From Fremontodendron californicum (Eukaryota > Streptophyta > Magnoliopsida > Malvales > Malvaceae): 64,000 nt of DNA. The stretch lies in the NCBI GenBank assembly GCA_030761205.1, contig JAULJL010000001.1:42883645-42947644 (forward strand), given 5' to 3'. Positions 1 through 11,877 of the stretch are shown here, piece by piece. The notes under the pieces were generated by a model. It was not told the DNA's origin, searched no databases, and worked only from the letters and a program-made list of their open reading frames with translations. The position numbers and the translations under genes were made by a program. The first letter of the stretch is position 1. The number at the start of each line of letters is the position of its first letter.

Positions 1-397
1 CAGCTTCTCAAGTTAGAGATTCTCCTCCCTTTTTTTAAGGTAATAGTATCAACAAATAGCCATAGAAAATTTCCTACATTGAACCACCTTATAACTCGAG
101 CCCTTTAGTGTTTTTTGTTGCCCATAGCCATGGGCTGGGTAGGGCATAAGTGTGACCAACTTTGAATTGGATCAGAATATAAATGTGTAGTTTTGGAATT
201 ATATAGGTAATAGGATATCATGGTGGGGGGTTTTGAGAGTTCAAAGTCTTAGGGAATGAAGTTATTTTCTTGATTTCTAGATAGCAAGTAAGAATGTTCT
301 TTGTAGGCTTCATGCTAAGATGGCTACTTTCAGTATCTACATGCCATTCTGGATGACTCTGATCTGAAAGGAACTTACACTCTCAGCTGTTGACAGA

Positions 398-945
398 TCA
401 AATCAATGAAGCATTGAATTGATTGGGAAAATGACTTACTAAGAATTTTACTGCCCTTTGCCCCTTTTCAATTCTTCTTTGCTGTATTGACATAATTTCT
501 TCTATTACCATGAGCGAAGCAGTGTCGGCTAGCTCCTTAAGCGACTCCTCGATGCCAAAGGAATCCAATGTCTCGCCTTTTAGCTCCACGCCCACTAAAT
601 AAGGCTTTTTTCTTCAAAATTTAAAATAATTAAACAATTCCAAACTTTTCCCAAAAAATTTGAACTGATAAATAAAAAAAACTTTACGTCCTTCCCATTC
701 CGTAGCAGGAATCTATGCTCAAAGCTTTCATCATCTCTCCTCTTCCTATCTCTTACCGGCTTCGATGTATCTTCCACCGGTGTAGTGCCGACGACTCCAC
801 TAACGAGTTCACGAGCCACTTCCTTTTCTTCATCGGCCTTGATCGTTGGACTTTGCAAAGGACTGTTATTAATTTCGAATCCATGTTTTTGCCGTGTATG
901 GAGAAACTGATAGGGCAAATTGAGCGGTTAAGATTCAAATTCCAT
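398..945 (-). pseudogene. Doubtful two-exon protein-coding locus, possibly broken
   Basis: I do not recognise this product. On the minus strand an ATG in a good context (CCATGG, 943-945) opens a frame that meets TAA at codon 6 (928-930). The same frame then stays open down to a plausible GT donor near 687. The encoded stretch is charged and looks protein-like, with acidic and basic patches such as KADEEKEVARE and RDRKRRDDESFEHR. A second open stretch (about 450-595) encodes another charged segment, SIQQRRIEKGQRAVK, and ends near a GTAAGT-type donor. The exon 2 acceptor is not obvious: the best AG in phase lies near 580 and has a poor pyrimidine tract. It could be a decayed gene, a gene starting downstream of the stop, or chance. 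Confidence 0.3.
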
Positions 946-963
946 GGAAAATTGGACTCTTAA

Positions 964-3400
964 TTTAAAGGCGAAGGTCCGAAGGACGAACCAGAGAACA
1001 AAAACATAAGCCTCATGATAAAATGTTTTTACTAGATTTCAGTGGCTTTTGTCTGAGAAACAGTTACTCTGGAATCTTTAATTTTCAAAGACAGTTTTTT
1101 TACGTGGTTTATCGAGGTTTTACGGCGTCATTTTTTGGACTTAGCGGGCACTATTGTAGTCCAACCTGACTGAACAATTTCTTAACAGGCCTATGCTAGT
1201 CTTATCAGGCCGAGCTACAGCCCATTTGGTTAGTACATTTTCTTTTGGGTTATGTGAATATAGTTTTTAAATTTCGAGATTAAAAAATTATCATGTGTTT
1301 TTTTTTATTTTTATTTATTTTAAATACCCTAAACTTGAAAAAAAAAGAATAAATAAGTTTGGTGTTGGTCTTTGTTAGAAAACTAGAAACTTTTAAAAAA
1401 AGTTATTTCTCCATTTAAATTAGAATCCAATGAAAAAAAAAATGTACGTAAAACATGTACAAATTAACACATTGTATGTGCCTAATACTCTATTCCTTTT
1501 GTTAACCAGCCACATCCCCCACTTCCTTTTTTAAGTAATTTCATAAATTCATATATATATATAATAATAATTTAAATATTAAATTATATTTAATACAGTG
1601 TTAGTATGTAAATTTATACGTGAACCACATGATGCAATCTCATTAATAAGCAAATAAAAAATTTTAAATTTTTTTTAAAATAAATACAATTGATTTTACT
1701 TATTAATAAATGGTATTATATGATTCATTAACGTGTACAAATTTATAAACTAATAATACAAAATATAAATCTTTTAAATATTCTTCATGTAAACAATTTT
1801 CAATTTATATACCAAGACATTGTATAATATTTGTTTGGTATTTTAATTGTACTTTGAAAAGGTTTATTATTGATTTGATTGTCAAGAGAGAATAACATTT
1901 TCCTTAGTTTTAAGCATTTTTTTTTTTTGTTAGTCATAAAACATTAAAAAGAGGAAGATTTTAGGTTTTCGTTCTTTTTACTTTTAAAAGCAAGGATGAT
2001 GATACAAAATTAGTTGTACATATATTAATCATATATAATAAATTATTTATAATTCTTTAATGCATTAAATATATACTTGAATAGTCACCATTGAAAAAAA
2101 TGCCAACAATGTTAATGTTAATGTAAATTAAATTTTGTACTTTGTCTACTAAATTATTTGATTTGATAATTTGTGTATGCATATCATTTCTTATATTTTT
2201 TTCGTATCAATCGTATAAACATAAATATAAGATAAATTATTAAAAGTGTTAAAATTTTAAACATAAATATAATACGAGTATTAAATGTGTCATGTTAATT
2301 GTGTTTCTTAAACATATCGTGTTCGTATCATATTTTCATGAAATGTTCAAAATTAACAGATCTAATCTAAATTACATAAATTGATTGTAATGAATATAAT
2401 AACATAGTCATGTATTCTGATGTCTATAGTAACTGTCTTAACCTCCAACATTTTATTAAAAAAAAACTTATTGATAGTTACATCAATTAATATTTGATGT
2501 ACTATTAATGTTTAGATTTATGCATTGATAATGAATCACATGATATTATCTATTAAAACATATAATTATTTGTATTTATTTTTAAAAAAATTATGTTTAT
2601 TTATTAATAAAATATTATCGAATATTTCATTCACAATGTATAAATTTATAAACTGATATCCATTAAATATTAACCCTAATTACATATAGTTTTTTTCTTT
2701 TGACCAAATAGTTTATGGTCAAAATATAATTTTCACCTTTTAGAAGGTGGGTCGAGAATTAGATAGAATCCCGTGATTCATGCTCTTAAATGACACATAA
2801 ACACTTAATCACCAACCAAAGAAAAAAAAAGTTTACAAAATAAAGGAAGTTGCAAAAATTATATAAAAAAAGACTAAAAAAAAAGACAAGAGTTTGTTAG
2901 CCGTTAGCCGCTAGGGTATAGAAGCATACGCGTGGTAATAACGTGTGAGTTTGTCACTCTCACCAACTGCAAAGTACAGCTAACATTTTTAGTCTATCTA
3001 TCACATTTTCAATTTCTTTTTAGTTTAATAATAAAAAACCCAAACCATATAAATCAACCAAACAGATAGCTTTAGATGTTTCCTACACTTTGGAAAACAA
3101 GAGAGAGAAAAGAAAAGAAAGTAAAGACTGTCAAAGACACCATTTTTATGCGTTAAAAGGAGGCTTAAGGGCGGGTAATAGGTCTACCAACTGGTGGTTA
3201 GCTTTTGAACTCTCTTAAGCAATGAATGAATCAAACAACACCCACCTTTTCTTTTTTTTCTTTTTTTTTCATTTTGCTTGAAACAACTTTCTAAATTTCC
3301 CCCAAAAAATAATAAAATAAGAAAAAACCCAGCTTTGCCTTTTGTTTTTGTCTTTTTTTTTTTTTGTTACACGTGAGATTCCTGGAAAGGATTGACAAAG
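964..3400. other. AT-rich intergenic region
   Basis: No coding stretch with gene-like composition is visible. The DNA is strongly AT-rich with many short poly(A)/poly(T) runs. Around 2260-2340 there is a short stretch of the 'cgtgttcgtatcat' type, related to the A-rich repeat family described at 8385-10443. Confidence 0.5.
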
Positions 3401-3709
3401 GGAACTGTTTGTTCTAAATACTTCATTCTTCTTCCTTATTATCATAATCATCATTTGTTAGAATAAAATATTACAGTTGTTGTCATCAATAATTTTTTTA
3501 TTTATATTGAGTAATGAGTGGAATTATTTAATAATATTTCTTGGGTTGGTGTCAATGTTCCAATGATAAGGAGGTTGGTTGCGTTTGGGATTATATCTCT
3601 TGGGATTGGTTTTTGTCTTGCTGTTTTCAAGCTCCTTTCTTTCTGCTCCTCGCTAGAGGCGCAGCTTCTCTTTGGGGGGCTTTCAGGTATTTCACTTTTA
3701 ACCTTCTTT

Positions 3710-3748
<39 letters not shown>

Positions 3749-5078
3749 ATATTATTCTCCCCATTTTTTTTTCATCCTTTGCTTTGTTTTCTGAGAGTTG
3801 TAATGGTTGATTGATTGAAGACTGTTGTAAGTTTAAAGAAGTTGTTTTTATCTTTGGGGGTTGAGTTTTAGTGCCTGAGTACATGATGCTGCCGAAAAGG
3901 AGACAGCTTCAAAGCTTCTGCTTTAGGGGTTTCTGTGGTTAAATGGATTTTTCAGTTTCTTCTAGATATTGGGTAATTTGGGTTTTTTGTTTATTATGCT
4001 TTTTTTTGGTTGGTTTATTGTCAATTAAAGTGTTTTTTCTGAGTTTGACTGTGATTTCTGTTTTCAGTACCAGTGGGTACTTCATGATGATGGCGATAGA
4101 CAGATAGTGATGATGATAGGAAGAAATGGGATAGAGAGTGAAAAGCCAAAAAAGAAAAAGTTGTACTTTTTTTTTTTATTATTACTTTGAAACCTGGATT
4201 TACTGCCCTTAAATGATTATGGCTTGCCTTTTACTATCTATGATTACCTGATTCTTTTTCCTGTGAAGAATATCTGAATTTAAACTTGGATAGGATTTTG
4301 CTGTTTCTCTAATTGAATTGATTTAAGATAGTAGTAGTAGTAGTATCTAAATATGAATTTAACAAAGGGATGGGCTTCATAAAAAGATAAGTCTGAAGCT
4401 TAAAGTAGAAGAAAAATAAATATTCCAAAGATGAAGGATTTTTGGTTTACTAAATTTACATGTTTGGTGTACCTTGTTGATTTGATGATGAAGGATATTT
4501 ATGTTTAATCCAAGGTTCTGGTTTAATGTAATATTTAGGTAACTATTATTTTTCTCTCTTTTTTTTTTATTTTATTTTAAAATTAGTATTAAACTATTTT
4601 TCTTAGCTTTGCATTTTCTGTTTGGAGGGAGAAGTGTCTGGATGCAATACAAATAGTTGGTAGAGATTTGGGTTTTGTTTTGTTGGGGATTTCTCAATTC
4701 TCACAGTTGATTCTGTTTAAAACTCTAAAGCACTTTAAAACGTTAGCCATTGACCTTTTTGCTGCACTTTCATGCCATGGGCCAACATGTTAGTAGCACA
4801 TGGCTGTTGTTGTGTTTCTGCTTTTTTGAATCCTAATTTCTTTGGCAGAGAGAGATTACATGAGCTAAGAACAATGATGCAAAGATGCCTTTGAATTTGT
4901 TGATAGAATTGGAGACTTTGAAAGATCTCTGATATATGTTAATGTGCTATTTGTTTGATCAGGATCTGTTAGCTGATCACTGTTTTATTGGGAGGTGCCC
5001 ATTTTTAGCAATCATTTGATTTATCGAGACTGGTAATGCTTTATCATTCCTCTGCTGCTAAACATAAGGAAGCAAATT
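3400..5078 (+). promoter_or_regulatory. Probable 5' leader of the BLH3/10-type gene
   Basis: No long protein-like frame is present. A likely untranslated leader intron runs from a GT donor after CTTTCAG (3687) to an acceptor after TGTTTTCAG (4077). Further acceptor-like sites occur near 4848 and 4963. Long, intron-bearing leaders are usual for BELL genes. GA-rich tracts lie upstream near 3099-3120, and a poly(T) run lies at about 3713-3740. Transcript ends cannot be placed from sequence alone. Confidence 0.35.
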
Positions 5079-7634
5079 ATGGCTACTTATTATCCAAGTT
5101 TTAGCTATCAAAGAGACAATATATCAACTACATGTCTGGGGGACCAAAAGCCTGTCTCTTACCTTGGATCATCTTCCCATCCTGGTAACTCGACAACCTA
5201 TCCGAACCAAACTTCTTCTGTGGGGGCATTCTCAGAGATCTTGTCTGGGACTTCTTTGTCTCTACAGAACTGTGTTCAAATTCCAACTATTGGTGGTAGA
5301 AATGAAATGTCATTCATTCCATCCTCAACTGACACAGTGAGTTTGCAATCTGTTGATGGGCAGTTAAACATTACAACAAGCAATTCAATATGCAACCCTG
5401 TTGCAGTGAATCACCCTTCAATATCTCTTACCCTTGGCACGCAGATACCGTCTGGAGTTTCTTTACCTTCATTGCAGTATCAATACCAGGCTTATTCTTC
5501 ATTCTTTAGTGGTCATCTTCCATTTTCAGGAAAGGGGAGAATTCCTTGTACTGGTGATGAAAGCAAAATAAATAAGGAGTTGAAAACTTCTGATGACCTG
5601 CAATATGGCTTTCCTGGAGACAACAATGATGCACTTGAAACAGATGCTTTGTCTAACCCTCAGGGCTCAATAAGTCACAAACAGATGCATTCTGATATAT
5701 ATCAATTTGAGCCAGGTTTTGCAAGTACTATTTTAAACTCCAAATATCTCAGGGTGGCTCAAGAGTTGCTTAATGAAGTGATTAATGTACAAAAAGCTTT
5801 GAAACAGCCTGATTTGGATAAAAATGTGAGCTCTCAACCAAAATCATCCAATGGGATGTCATCTGAACCTAGTGAGTTGGTAAACAACTCTTCTGAGATA
5901 TCACCTTCAGAACGACAAGATTTGCAGAACAAGAAGATAAAACTTTTATCCATGCTGGATGAGGTGAGCATGCGCTTCCATTGTATCATGCAGTTCCTTT
6001 TTCTAATTTTTTGTTTTTTGTTTTGAATAATTTCTTTGGCTGGCATGCCTGCCTTTGTTGTGCTTGTTCGCTTTCACTTTATTGGTGACTTCTTTTCTAT
6101 GATTAAATTATTCTCCTCTTTATCACGTTTTGGAAACTATCTTATATGTGTTTTAATTGAGCTGTGCTTGTTTTGGAAGATTGCTAATAACCATGCTGTT
6201 GTTATAGGTTGATAGAAGATACAGGCAATATTACCATCAAATGAAAATTGTGGTGTCTTCTTTCGACGTGGTAGCTGGTTCTGGGGCAGCTAAACCATAC
6301 ACTGCACTTGCCCTACAGACAATTTCCCGCCACTTCCGCTGTTTGCGTGATGCAATCAGTGGCCAAATTCAATTGACCCAGAGAAGCCTTGGAGAGCATG
6401 ATAATTCATCAAACAATCAAGGAGGAGCAATACCTCGTCTCCGCTATGTGGATCATCAGCTCAGACAACAAAGAGCTCTTCAGCAACTTGGTGTGATGCG
6501 AAATGCTTGGAGGCCTCAAAGAGGGCTTCCGGAAAGCTCTGTTTCAGTCCTGCGTGCTTGGCTTTTTGAGCATTTTCTCCATCCGTATGTGCTTGGATCC
6601 TTATTGCATCTATTTTTCTTGCTAATACCAAGAATTTCAGTTCACTAAACCTTTCTGAATTTGGTGTTGACCAGCTACCCAAAGGATTCAGACAAAATCA
6701 TGCTCGCAAAACAGACAGGTCTGACCAGAAACCAGGTATAGAGATGAAATGCAATTATATGACCTGTAAATCATTAGTATCCTAGTTTACTTATTGTATC
6801 ATTAAAATGCATGGTTAAATTTGGTATCTACCTTTCGAATAACCAGCCAATCTAAACCTTAGTTTATTACTCCTACCAAAAAAAGTGTATATTAATTAGC
6901 AGCACATTTAGTAAAGGAATTAATTGTTTGGTTTCTTCTCTGATGTGGGGACTCCTCTGCACATGCCTTGCTCGCTTGTCATGTTGAACAATTCATTCAT
7001 CTATTTATTGTGTTTTTCTTTCCACTCATATGCACAGTTGCTAATAGTTTGTTTGGAGCAGGTTGCAAACTGGTTCATTAATGCCAGGGTGCGTCTTTGG
7101 AAGCCCATGATTGAGGAGATGTACAAAGAAGAGTTTGGTGAAATGGACTCAAACTTCAAGTCTTCCTTAGAAAATGCAGCCAAAGCAACGGGAGAAAATT
7201 CTTCAGCATCCGAGGATAGGGGAGAAGAATTGCAAGAGAGTATGACATCCAAAGTTGTTGATGCTGATAACTTCCAACCAGGACAAGTTCAATACTCGAA
7301 ACCTGATCATATCCCAGATGTAGAGCTGAACAGGCCTATTGCAAGATCAATGTTTCAAAATATTGCTATAGGAAATACTGGTTCACCTACTGGGATGAAA
7401 TTGCAGGTTGACCAGATGAGTAACATGGAGAGCAATAACCCTTATCCAGATGCCATGTATGATTTAACAGAATTGAGTGGTTTTGCAGTTGGTGGTGGTC
7501 AAGTTTCACTTGCACTTGGTTTACGGCATCATGAAAATAACGTCTTTCCCATGTCTGGAGAGACCAATATGAGGGGTAACAACAAGGTGGCTTCTTCTGT
7601 GGGGCCAGAGACAGTGGACTTTCATTTCATGTAA
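5079..7634 (+). CDS. BEL1-like homeodomain transcription factor, BLH3/BLH10 type
   Basis: Four coding exons can be placed: 5079-5963, 6208-6584, 6675-6735 (61 nt) and 7062-7634. The phases agree and give 631 aa. The N-terminus has a SLTLGTQI (ZIBEL-like) motif. The SKY box, SKYLRVAQELLNEVINV, starts near residue 220. The BELL domain starts near residue 270 and runs into exon 2 (RRYRQYYHQM, then AAKPYTALALQTISRHFRCL). A TALE homeodomain of about 63 residues follows (WRPQRGLPE, FEHFLHPYPKDSD, WFINARVRLWKP). A second ZIBEL-like motif, VSLALGL, is near the C-terminus. The MATYYPS start, the NEMSFIP and SPSERQDLQNKK motifs and the C-terminal layout resemble Arabidopsis BLH3 as I remember it. BELL proteins act in the nucleus as heterodimers with KNOX homeoproteins. 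Assignment to the BELL family is firm; the BLH3/10 clade is likely. Confidence 0.93.
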
Positions 7635-8384
7635 CAAGGAAATCAACAAGACAGGTTTGGAAATCCCCATATATTGCATGATTTTGTAGTCTGATGAAGA
7701 ATGTCCACCTCAAGGCTTTATGGGCGGGGACACCTAATTGCTAGGAGATGAATCACGTGATACGATCACAAACCAAAACAGAAAAAAGCAAGCCTTGAGA
7801 TGTTACTTTGGGATGGCTTGATCTATGTGTTTCATGTTTGAGTAGACGAGAAAGACAAAGCATTGTCATGATAGAATATAGATATGGGTATATGAAACCC
7901 ATTTGTAACATACAAATATATTGTTGTAGTAGGGTATATACATCTGTAAAGATATGGTAAGAAAGATTGGTATAGCTTCTGTATTCTGCTGAATAAGGAT
8001 TCTTGTACAAGTAATCTCAAGTGTGATGTTGATGTATGCTATTTTGGAAATACTTGTGATTAGAAATAACTAGTACATAAGCTAGAGAGAATGCAGTGAA
8101 CTTTGGGAACTTAATTTGTACAAATATGTGTTATATGCAGATAAGCATGCATTACATTTAGTCATATCTATGCAGAATTGTAGAATCGTGGTAAGCATGG
8201 GCCAGATGCCATTACTGTGAAAGTTTCAGCTCTTTGCTGCTTGTTCCATCCGTTTGTTCTTGATTGGTCACAGATACTAATATAACAGCTGAGCAATGGT
8301 CTGATGATATTAGCCTGACTCTGATGGGTGCATTTATATGTTCTATCCTCGGATTGAAATGGTGGTCCTTTTAAATTAACTAGA
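7635..8384 (+). other. Probable 3' UTR and downstream flank of the BLH3/10-type gene
   Basis: AT-rich sequence follows the TAA/stop region without any further gene-like frame. Several TATA/AATA-rich stretches could carry a polyadenylation site, but none is decisive. The flank ends where the A-rich repeat array begins (about 8385). Confidence 0.35.
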
Positions 8385-10443
8385 TTAGACCCCCGCGCAA
8401 AGCCGCGGAAATCAAATGTTAAATATACGATGACAACATTTTTAAAAACAAAAATTAACAATTAAACAAAAAAAATTAATATTTTTTAAAATAGCAAAAG
8501 AGAACTGTCATAACAATTTAAAGTTATAAATAATTTATAAAGTCAGCTTAAAAGATAAATCTAAGTGAAACAAATTTTATCCTAAATTGAATCACAATGA
8601 CAAACTATGTAAAATATAAAATGAATTGAGACACGACAAGAACACAACATAGAAAAAATAATTAAAACACAACACGAAAAATTCAATAAGAATACACGAA
8701 CATGTAAAAATATACATAAAATAAATTATTAACGTGTAAAAATTTATAGTACTTTATATATATTATTAAGGTGTAAAATCTTATAATACTTTGAAGGGGA
8801 AAAAAATACGAACACGTCAAGAACACACAAATTTTTCTCTAAATCGAATCACTATGACAAATCATGCAAAATATGTCATGAATTGAGATACGACACGAAC
8901 ACACAATTTTTTCTCTAAATTGAATCACAATGAAAAACTATGTAAAATATTAAATGAATTGAAACACGACACGAACATAACATAGGAAAAAAAAGTAAAA
9001 CACAACACGAAAAATAACATGAACACAAACACAAAAATGAAAAATAATTAAAACACAACACAAAAAATAACATGAACATGACACGAATATACGAACGTCT
9101 AAAAATATACATAAAACGAATTATTAACGTATAAAAATTTATAATACTTTGAAAAAAAAACGAACACGAACACTTCACAAACATAAAATAAGAAAAATAA
9201 CACAACACAAAAAATAACACAAACACAATACGGATACACGAACATTTAAAAATATACATAAAATAAATTTTTAACGTGTAAAAATTTATGTAAATTTATA
9301 ATATTTTAAACACAAAAAAAAAAACACGAATACACAAATTTTTCTCATTTTTTTCTCCTTCTTTCTTTCCTACCATCTTTTTTTTCTTTTTTTTTCTTTT
9401 TTTTCTCCCCTAACCAACTAAAAAAAAATAGGGCCAACCCAAAAAAAAAAGCTTGACACGTGGATAGGCTCACATTTGTGCAAAAACTATAAGATTTATT
9501 GTATGGATTTATAATATAATTTTATATAAAAAAATAACACGAATAGATAAATTTATAATATTTTGAAAAAAAAAAACGGATACGAACACATCACGAACAC
9601 AACATAAAAAATATAATTATAAAAAAAAAAACACAAACACGATACGGATACACGAACGTTTAAAAATATACATAAAACGAATTATTAACGTGTAAAAATT
9701 TATATAATTTTATAATACTTTAAACACAATAAAAATAACACGAACAAACAAATTTATAATATTTTGAAAAACAAAAAAATAAAAACGGATATGAACACGT
9801 CACGAATACAATATAAGAAAAATAATTAAAACACAATAAGAAAGATAACACAAACACGATACGAATGCACTAACGTTTAAAATATATATAAAACGCATTA
9901 TCAACGTGTAAAAATTTATATAAATATATAATACTTTAAACACAAAATACAAAAAATAACACGAATACACAAATTTTGTTCGCTTTTTTTTTTTACCATT
10001 TTTTTCTCTACACTAAAACAAAGTGGGGTCAAAAAAAAAAAAAAGCGACCTGGCCACCCTCTCTTTGCTCCAAAAAATCTAAAATTTATATATTGGATTT
10101 ATAATATTTTGAAAAACAAAAAAATAAAACGGATATGAACACGTCACGAATACAATATAAGAAAAATAATTAAAACACAATAAGAAAGATAACACAAACA
10201 CGATACGAATGCACTAACGTTTAAAATATATATAAAACGCATTATCAACGTGTAAAAATTTATATAAATATATAATACTTTAAACACAAAATACAAAAAA
10301 TAACACGAATACACAAATTTTGTTCGCTTTTTTTTTTCTACCATTTTTTTCTCTACACTAAAACAAAGTGGGGTAAAAAAAAAAAAAAAAAGCGACGTGG
10401 CCACCCTCTCTTTGCTCCAAAAAATCTAAAATTTATATATTGG
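8385..10443. repeat. Degenerate A-rich repeat array (ACACGAACA family)
   Basis: The block starts around the GC-rich inverted motif CCGCGCAAAGCCGCGG and ends where ordinary sequence resumes near 10444. A phrase of the type 'aatatacataaaa..aattattaacgtgtaaaaattta' recurs about six times (near 8708, 9106, 9249, 9664, 9880 and 10224). Between the copies are runs of ACACGAACA-like words. Open frames on the minus strand here, rich in F, Y, C and V, are by-products of the repeat and are not genes. Related copies in the opposite orientation lie at 20390-20640 and 59570-59760. The class of element is unknown to me. Confidence 0.7.
9752..10442. repeat. Recent 345-bp tandem duplication
   Basis: Two adjacent units, 9752-10096 and 10097-10442, are almost identical. 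Both contain the same CGGATATGAACACG, CACTAACG and TGGCCACC landmarks. A more diverged copy of the unit end is seen near 9450-9510. The near identity shows that this duplication is much younger than the surrounding array. Confidence 0.85.
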
Positions 10444-11072
10444 ATGCCTCTGTTCGTGGACCATATCCATGTCTTGCTAATAAACTCAATACCCTCCCAT
10501 TGGCTAAGGTCCCCTCAACCATCATTGATGTCTACTTTCGATCAAGTGCTCATTTTTGGGTTAAGTTTTTACTTTGCACTAGTTACCATTGAATCTTATG
10601 CAAGAGTTTCTAAAACAGTGATACACAATTTTTTTTTGTTGCTGTTTCCCCTGACACTTGATATGATAGACTTGTATGAGTTTTCAGCTAAGTTTCAATG
10701 TATGTGGGTTAACTATCGAAGTACAAATAGCTAAGAAACAAAGCTAGCAAAGCTTGGCATAGGCCATGGGATGGGAGATGAGACTGAGAATGACAAATAA
10801 CCGAGAAGATAGAGAAAATGGCTATACTTGCCCCCTATTGGAGTCGAAGCCAACAAATAATGCTTTAGATTAATTTATTACATCTCTTCTTCATGATGTC
10901 TGTTACCAGTTACCTCTCAAGTTAAGATGACTGCAGTAACTACTGGGTGATTTTAATCAACTAAAGTGGAAAACAAAACGAGTGGTTAGGCTCGCAGCAG
11001 TTTTTTTTTTTTTTATTTATTATTATTATTACGTTTGCAATAAGCTGAAATGTTTCAGATTATGCACGCTTT
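10444..11072. other. Gene-free spacer between repeat array and Copia element
   Basis: A 96-codon open frame (10444-10734, +) has no recognisable domain and no gene context, so I do not call it. Nothing else is seen up to the target site GCTTT (11068-11072) of the Copia insertion. Confidence 0.4.
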
Positions 11073-11417
11073 TGTTAGAACTTATATAAGAAAGTCCCAC
11101 ATCGGTGGGAACAACGAAGGAGTTCCTCCTTGAAGGCTATATAAAGAGCCTTAAGGAGAAGTATTAAAATCATCCCAAGAATTATCTCTTCCTCTCTTGT
11201 ATACTTTCTTATATTCTTTGTGAGGTTGTTCTCTCCTAGTATTTAGAGAGAGAAGTGTTGTAATATTTTCTCATAGTGAAATTCTTCTAGTCTTGCCCCG
11301 TGGTTTTTCCCTTTATTCATTGAGGGTTTTCCACGTTAAATTTTGTGTGTTCAGTTCCTATTTTCTCATATCTTATTTTAGTTGTGAGACACTATTCCGT
11401 CACTCTGGTACCCAACA
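11073..11417 (+). repeat. 5' LTR of Copia element 1
   Basis: It starts TGTTAGAACTT and ends CCAACA. A TATATAAA box lies at 11138-11145, so transcription would run rightward into the element. It pairs with the 3' LTR at 15874-16218. Confidence 0.95.
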
Positions 11418-11418
11418 G

Positions 11419-11431
11419 TGGTATCAGAGCC
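11419..11431 (+). other. Primer binding site of Copia element 1
   Basis: TGGTATCAGAGCC begins one base after the 5' LTR. It matches the 3' end complement of initiator methionine tRNA, which is the usual primer for plant Copia elements. Confidence 0.9.
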
Positions 11432-11877
11432 ATTGGTTCGTGGTCCTTATTCCGCTGCAGTGAAAGTGTTGGTTCTTAGTATGCTCTGTGGTTGCAGTAT
11501 TGTCTGATCTTCCACATCAGAAAAGAATTATTCTTGTTGCTGGAAATAAAGTGTGGTAGTGTGAAAGTGTCTAGGGAAGTTCTGGCTAGGAAAGACTTGG
11601 TATTTAAGTGTGTCTATCAGTGACCCACCTCTCTTTCCTGGGAACCTACCTGGTGCACTATTCACGGCTACGGTCACTGTTCCAGTATACGGGCTATTCA
11701 ATTGTACTGTACTATTCACAGATACGGTTATTATTCATACGTGTGGTTGTATACTTTTGCAGTAATTGTTAACGTATACTGGATTTGTTCTAGTGTACGA
11801 CATACGTACAATACTGTTCACGTATACGGTACTATTCACGGTGAAATAGTGTAACTCGCTTCAGTTCGTGTACAACC

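Noticed and set aside
3518..3810. Hydrophobic frames before the first BELL gene
   Set aside because: They run into a poly(T) tract and lie in the probable untranslated leader.
8915..10404. Minus-strand frames rich in F, Y, C and V resembling membrane proteins
   Set aside because: They come from the A-rich repeat array and are repeated in each unit.
10444..10734. 96-codon frame on the + strand
   Set aside because: Hydrophobic but without a family signature, and bounded by a repeat array and a transposon.
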